The notes beneath the pieces were generated by a model. It saw nothing but the letters and a program-made list of their open reading frames with translations. It did no database searches and was not told the origin of the DNA. A stretch of DNA of 49,211 nt. Origin: Actinomycetota bacterium. Lineage in GTDB: Bacteria; Actinomycetota; Actinomycetes; Nanopelagicales; Nanopelagicaceae. Position numbers and translations under genes: made by a program. Location of the stretch: the NCBI GenBank assembly GCA_009699205.1, contig WLOP01000004.1, forward strand, positions 1 through 49,211, in the 5' to 3' direction. Position 1 is the stretch's first letter, and each line of letters begins with the position of its first letter. Positions 46,096 through 49,211 of this stretch are shown in pieces.

Positions 46096-47463
46096 ATGGC
46101 AAAACCAGAGAAAGATCCATATCGCTGCGTTGAATGTGGATGGACTACCAATAAATGGGTTGGTCGTTGTGGCGAATGTCAGGTGTGGGGCAGTGTCGAA
46201 GAGATTGCCGCACCTAAACGTCTATCACTCGTTCCTGGTGCAGTAACACATGCTGCAACACCGATTGGTGATGTCGATCTTTCCAGCGCAGCTGCACGTT
46301 CTACTGGTGTCAGCGAACTCGATCGCGTACTCGGTGGGGGGCTCGTTCCAGGTGCTGCGATTTTATTAGCAGGCGAACCAGGAGTGGGTAAGTCAACTCT
46401 TCTCCTTAGCGTTGGCGCACAGAGCGCATCTCGCGGAATTCGCGCTCTCTATATCAGCGGCGAAGAATCCGCTTCCCAAGTACGTCTTCGTGCAGAACGA
46501 ATTGGTGCAGTAGATCCACTCCTTTGGTTAGCCTCAGAAAATGACCTCGGAGCTGTGATTTCACATATCGATGAAGTTAAGCCAAATTTACTTATCATCG
46601 ACAGTATCCAAACGATGAGTAGCAGCGCAGCCGATGGCGCATCCGGTGGAGTAACACAAGTACGCGAAGTCGCAGGCGCGCTCATTCGTTTATCTAAAGA
46701 ACGAGATATCACTCTTTTATTGGTTGGGCATGTAACAAAAGATGGATCGATTGCAGGGCCACGCCTTCTGGAACATATCGTGGATGTTGTTTTGCAATTT
46801 GAAGGAGAGCGACATTCACGTTTACGTTTAATACGTGCAACGAAGAATCGCTTTGGAGCGAGCGACGAAGTTGGTTGCTTCGACCTTCATGATGGCGGCA
46901 TCGAAAGCGTTCTAGATCCCACGGGGCTCTTCACCACACGCCATGCCGAACCAGTACCTGGTACCTGCGTCACGGTCACTCTTGAGGGCAGACGTCCATT
47001 ACTCGCAGAAATCCAAGCACTTGTGGGCGGAGGGCGAGATAACGATTATGGCAATGCGCGTCGAGTAACCAGCGGCCTAGATTCTGCACGGACTTCTATG
47101 ACTTTAGCTGTTCTTGAATTACGTGCAAATATTCGAATAGCTGGCCGCGACGTTTATGCCGCGACAGTGGGTGGCATGAAAATGACTGAACCTGCAGCAG
47201 ATCTTGCCTTAGCACTTGCCGTCGCTTCGGCCGCAAAAGGCTTGGCTTTGCCCGGTGATTTAGTGGCTATCGGTGAAGTGGGTCTTGCCGGAGAAATTCG
47301 CAAAGTGAGCGGAGTTGACCGTCGTCTCAACGAAGCGTATCGACTCGGCTTCAAGCGGGCACTTGTTCCCCAAGGCAGCGATATAAAAATAGATGGCATG
47401 GAAATTGTTGAAGTATCACGCCTTGATCAGGCTCTCAATCGAGTAAAGATTTCTGGAGAATGA
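46096..47463 (+). CDS. radA: DNA repair protein RadA
   Basis: The 455-residue RecA-related ATPase processes recombination intermediates. The N-terminal zinc finger is C11/C14/C25/C28. Walker A is GEPGVGKST (93-101). The RadA-specific KNRFG motif is followed by GASDEVG, and the C-terminal half is a Lon-like domain (VYAATVGGMKMTEPAADLALALA). It is the usual length. In many actinobacteria disA (cyclic di-AMP synthase) follows directly; here mutY follows with a 4-bp overlap. Confidence 0.97.
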   Translation: MAKPEKDPYRCVECGWTTNKWVGRCGECQVWGSVEEIAAPKRLSLVPGAVTHAATPIGDVDLSSAAARSTGVSELDRVLGGGLVPGAAILLAGEPGVGKSTLLLSVGAQSASRGIRALYISGEESASQVRLRAERIGAVDPLLWLASENDLGAVISHIDEVKPNLLIIDSIQTMSSSAADGASGGVTQVREVAGALIRLSKERDITLLLVGHVTKDGSIAGPRLLEHIVDVVLQFEGERHSRLRLIRATKNRFGASDEVGCFDLHDGGIESVLDPTGLFTTRHAEPVPGTCVTVTLEGRRPLLAEIQALVGGGRDNDYGNARRVTSGLDSARTSMTLAVLELRANIRIAGRDVYAATVGGMKMTEPAADLALALAVASAAKGLALPGDLVAIGEVGLAGEIRKVSGVDRRLNEAYRLGFKRALVPQGSDIKIDGMEIVEVSRLDQALNRVKISGE

Positions 47464-48311
47464 GCCTGCTCGAAGAAGCAATTATTTCTTGGTTTGAAGT
47501 AAATAAAAGAGATCTACCTTGGCGCTCAAGCACTCCTTGGGGAGTTATGGTCAGCGAATTTATGTTGCAACAAACCCCCGTCGCCCGCGTACTTCCCAAG
47601 TGGCACGAGTGGATGGTGCGATGGCCGACTCCTGCGGATTTAGCCAGCGCAACACCCGCTGAAATAATTACAGCGTGGGGACGTTTGGGATACCCACGCA
47701 GAGCACTTCGCCTTTATGAAAGTGCAAAAGTTATTGCTAAAGATTACAACAATGAAGTTCCGCGATCACAGGAACACCTTCTCGCCCTTGCTGGCGTCGG
47801 TGAATATACTGCTGCAGCTATTGCATCTTTTGCGTACCAAGAAGAGAACTTAGTTCTCGATGTAAATATCAGACGTCTTTTTGCTCGCCTCTTTGATGGG
47901 CAAGAGATCGAAAGCGCACATCTGTCCAAAGTTGAAAGGACGTTACGCCGTGCTCTTATTCCAGAAAACCGTGGACATATCTGGGCAGCGGCAACAATGG
48001 AACTGGGCGCACTCATCTGCACGGCACGCACTCCTAAATGCGATGTATGTCCTGTTTCATCGCAATGCGCTTGGCGGGCACAGGGTTATCCAAAATCTGA
48101 TCTCGTTAAACGTGTGCAGGAATGGCACGGAACTGATCGCCAAATCCGTGGAAAAATAGTGCAGGCGCTGCGCGAGAGCGCCTCTTTAACCCAAGCACAA
48201 ATTGAACTGCTCTGGAATGACGAGCAGCAAGTCGAAAAAGCTCTGAAAACACTCGCTAATGATGGACTTATCACGCGCGAGGGCGATTTTTATCTGCTCC
48301 CCACAACCTAA
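47460..48311 (+). CDS. mutY: A/G-specific adenine glycosylase MutY
   Basis: The 283-residue base-excision repair enzyme removes adenine opposite 8-oxoguanine. EFMLQQTPVARV contains catalytic E33; the helix-hairpin-helix LLALAGVGEYTAAAI is followed by catalytic D134 (LVLDVNIRRL). The [4Fe-4S] ligands are C187, C194, C197 and C203. The protein lacks the C-terminal NUDIX-like domain of E. coli MutY. Its last 75 residues instead look like a small winged helix (LTQAQIELLWNDEQQVEKALKTLANDGLI). It is co-translated with radA. Confidence 0.95.
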   Translation: MSLLEEAIISWFEVNKRDLPWRSSTPWGVMVSEFMLQQTPVARVLPKWHEWMVRWPTPADLASATPAEIITAWGRLGYPRRALRLYESAKVIAKDYNNEVPRSQEHLLALAGVGEYTAAAIASFAYQEENLVLDVNIRRLFARLFDGQEIESAHLSKVERTLRRALIPENRGHIWAAATMELGALICTARTPKCDVCPVSSQCAWRAQGYPKSDLVKRVQEWHGTDRQIRGKIVQALRESASLTQAQIELLWNDEQQVEKALKTLANDGLITREGDFYLLPTT

Positions 48312-48320
48312 ACTGTAGGC

Positions 48321-48881
48321 ATGAGCGGCTACTTCCTTGCAGCGGTAGTAATCCTATTTATCAACTTACTTCCAGCATTTGCCCCGCCAACCTGGGCGGT
48401 TCTTCTCTACTTTGTCTTCACTCAAAACTTAAACCCGTGGGGGTTAATTCTTATCGGCCTCATCTGCGCGACTGCTGGCCGTGCCGGACTCGCCCTCTAT
48501 TTCCGTAAACTCGCCTTTCTTTTTCCAGATAAATTCCTAGCAAATATGAAATCACTTGCCTCCTTAGTTGAAGCAAGTCGAGGAAAGCTCACCGCCCTGC
48601 TCGCAATATTCTTCTTCTCTCCTGGCTCGTCGGCTCAATTATTTGAGGCTGCCGGAATGATCAAAGGTGTTCGCCTAAAACCACTCTTGCTTGTTTTCGC
48701 TGCTGGGCGCTCCGTGAGTTACACCTTTTATGTTTTTGGTGCACAAAAAATCCATGGTTCATCTCTTGGCGAAGTGATGGGGCGATATATGACTTCGCCT
48801 CAAGCAATCATTGCTCAAGTAGCCTTTATCGTCGGCCTTGTCGTATTAGGAAATGTGAACTGGTCTCGCCCTAAACCGTAG
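48321..48881 (+). CDS. Small multi-pass membrane protein
   Basis: The 186-residue protein has about five hydrophobic helices (starting MSGYFLAAVVILFINLLPAF) and a charged central segment with RKLAFLFPDKF. The segment SPGSSAQLFEAAGMIKGVRLKPLLLVFAAGRSVSYTFYVF recalls small SNARE-associated/DedA-like (VTT) proteins, but the match is weak. Function is unknown. It begins nine bases after mutY and overlaps the convergent clpC by 11 bp. Confidence 0.8.
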   Translation: MSGYFLAAVVILFINLLPAFAPPTWAVLLYFVFTQNLNPWGLILIGLICATAGRAGLALYFRKLAFLFPDKFLANMKSLASLVEASRGKLTALLAIFFFSPGSSAQLFEAAGMIKGVRLKPLLLVFAAGRSVSYTFYVFGAQKIHGSSLGEVMGRYMTSPQAIIAQVAFIVGLVVLGNVNWSRPKP

Positions 48882-49211
48882 GAGTTTGAGTTAAATCTCC
48901 AGGAGTATCGGGCATCAATGACTTTTCAGATCCTGCAAAAGTAAATTTGGCATCTGAGCCTTCACCCACTACATCGACAACGATAATTTCGCCAGCTTTA
49001 AGTTCTCCGAAAAGAATCTTCTCTGACAAGTTATCTTCAATTTCGCGTTGAATAGTGCGACGCAATGGACGAGCGCCCATCAATGGATCGTAACCGCGGG
49101 CAGCTAATAATTCTTTTGCCGCAGTCGTTAGCTCGATTCCCATATCTTTTGCCTTAAGGCGATCATCAAGGTTGGTAATCATCAGATCAACAATCTGAAT
49201 AATTTCAGGCT
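48871..49211 (-). CDS. clpC: ATP-dependent Clp protease ATPase subunit, C-terminal part
   Basis: The last 113 codons of a gene entering from the right edge are visible. The visible sequence begins PEIIQIVDLMI and runs through DRLKAKDMGIELT, GYDPLMGARPLRRTIQ and EIEDNLSEKILFGE. This is the C-terminal small (D2-small) domain of ClpA/ClpB/ClpC AAA+ chaperones and fits ClpC best because it is short after that domain. ClpC feeds substrates to ClpP. The frame is open to the window edge, so the ATG at 49182 is internal. Confidence 0.93.
   Translation of the reverse strand, partial: PEIIQIVDLMITNLDDRLKAKDMGIELTTAAKELLAARGYDPLMGARPLRRTIQREIEDNLSEKILFGELKAGEIIVVDVVGEGSDAKFTFAGSEKSLMPDTPGDLTQTPTV

Noticed and set aside
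1-49211. CRISPR array, prophage or insertion sequence
   Set aside because: No regularly spaced repeats, transposase, integrase or phage genes were seen anywhere in the window.

Overview
The window looks like chromosome from a small-genome actinobacterium. The best guess is a freshwater lineage of the acI/Nanopelagicales type ('Ca. Planktophila'-like). This rests on moderate GC, very short or negative intergenic distances, a complete menaquinone (not ubiquinone) pathway, system II cytochrome c maturation, the actinobacterial XPB helicase with its partner protein, the tiny ribosomal protein bS22, and many leaderless-type promoters (a TANNNT hexamer about 6 bases before ATG). The genus is inference; the phylum is well supported.

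Layout. Positions 1-1607 hold an accessory-looking segment on the minus strand: a secreted leucine-rich-repeat protein and, at the left edge, the start codon of a second gene. Each has a co-linear 132-133 nt leader, and the two leaders can form a similar stem-loop with compensatory base changes. A tRNA-Tyr(GUA) gene (1608-1692) bounds this segment. Then come yajQ and rarD (+), and on the minus strand, in reverse order, ppdK, a polyprenyl diphosphate synthase and the complete nuoA-N operon for respiratory complex I (6933-21933). menG lies just upstream of nuoA. Divergent bioY and menF lead into the menaquinone block (menF, menD, menC, menB, menE, menA) up to 29955.

Positions 29974-34530 carry a small PLDc_N membrane protein and a minus-strand operon (histidine phosphatase, TlpA/ResA, CcdA, ResB, CcsB) for cytochrome c assembly. 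Next on the plus strand are a HAD-IB hydrolase and an overlapping three-gene unit (helicase-associated protein, M20 peptidase, XPB helicase). A glutaredoxin-like protein, a large secreted metalloprotease-like protein, bS22, a secreted propeller-like protein and proC follow. The right end has a cysteine-cluster protein, radA, mutY, a small membrane protein and the 3' end of clpC.

Together these genes describe a menaquinone-based aerobic respiratory chain: quinone headgroup synthesis (Men), a candidate tail synthase, complex I, and the c-type cytochrome assembly that a bcc-type oxidase needs. DNA repair and recombination genes and a few exported proteins are interspersed. Convergent gene pairs overlap at their 3' ends with no visible intrinsic terminators, which fits a compacted genome. 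The least explained part is the left edge: a duplicated structured leader in front of secreted-protein genes next to a tRNA 3' end.
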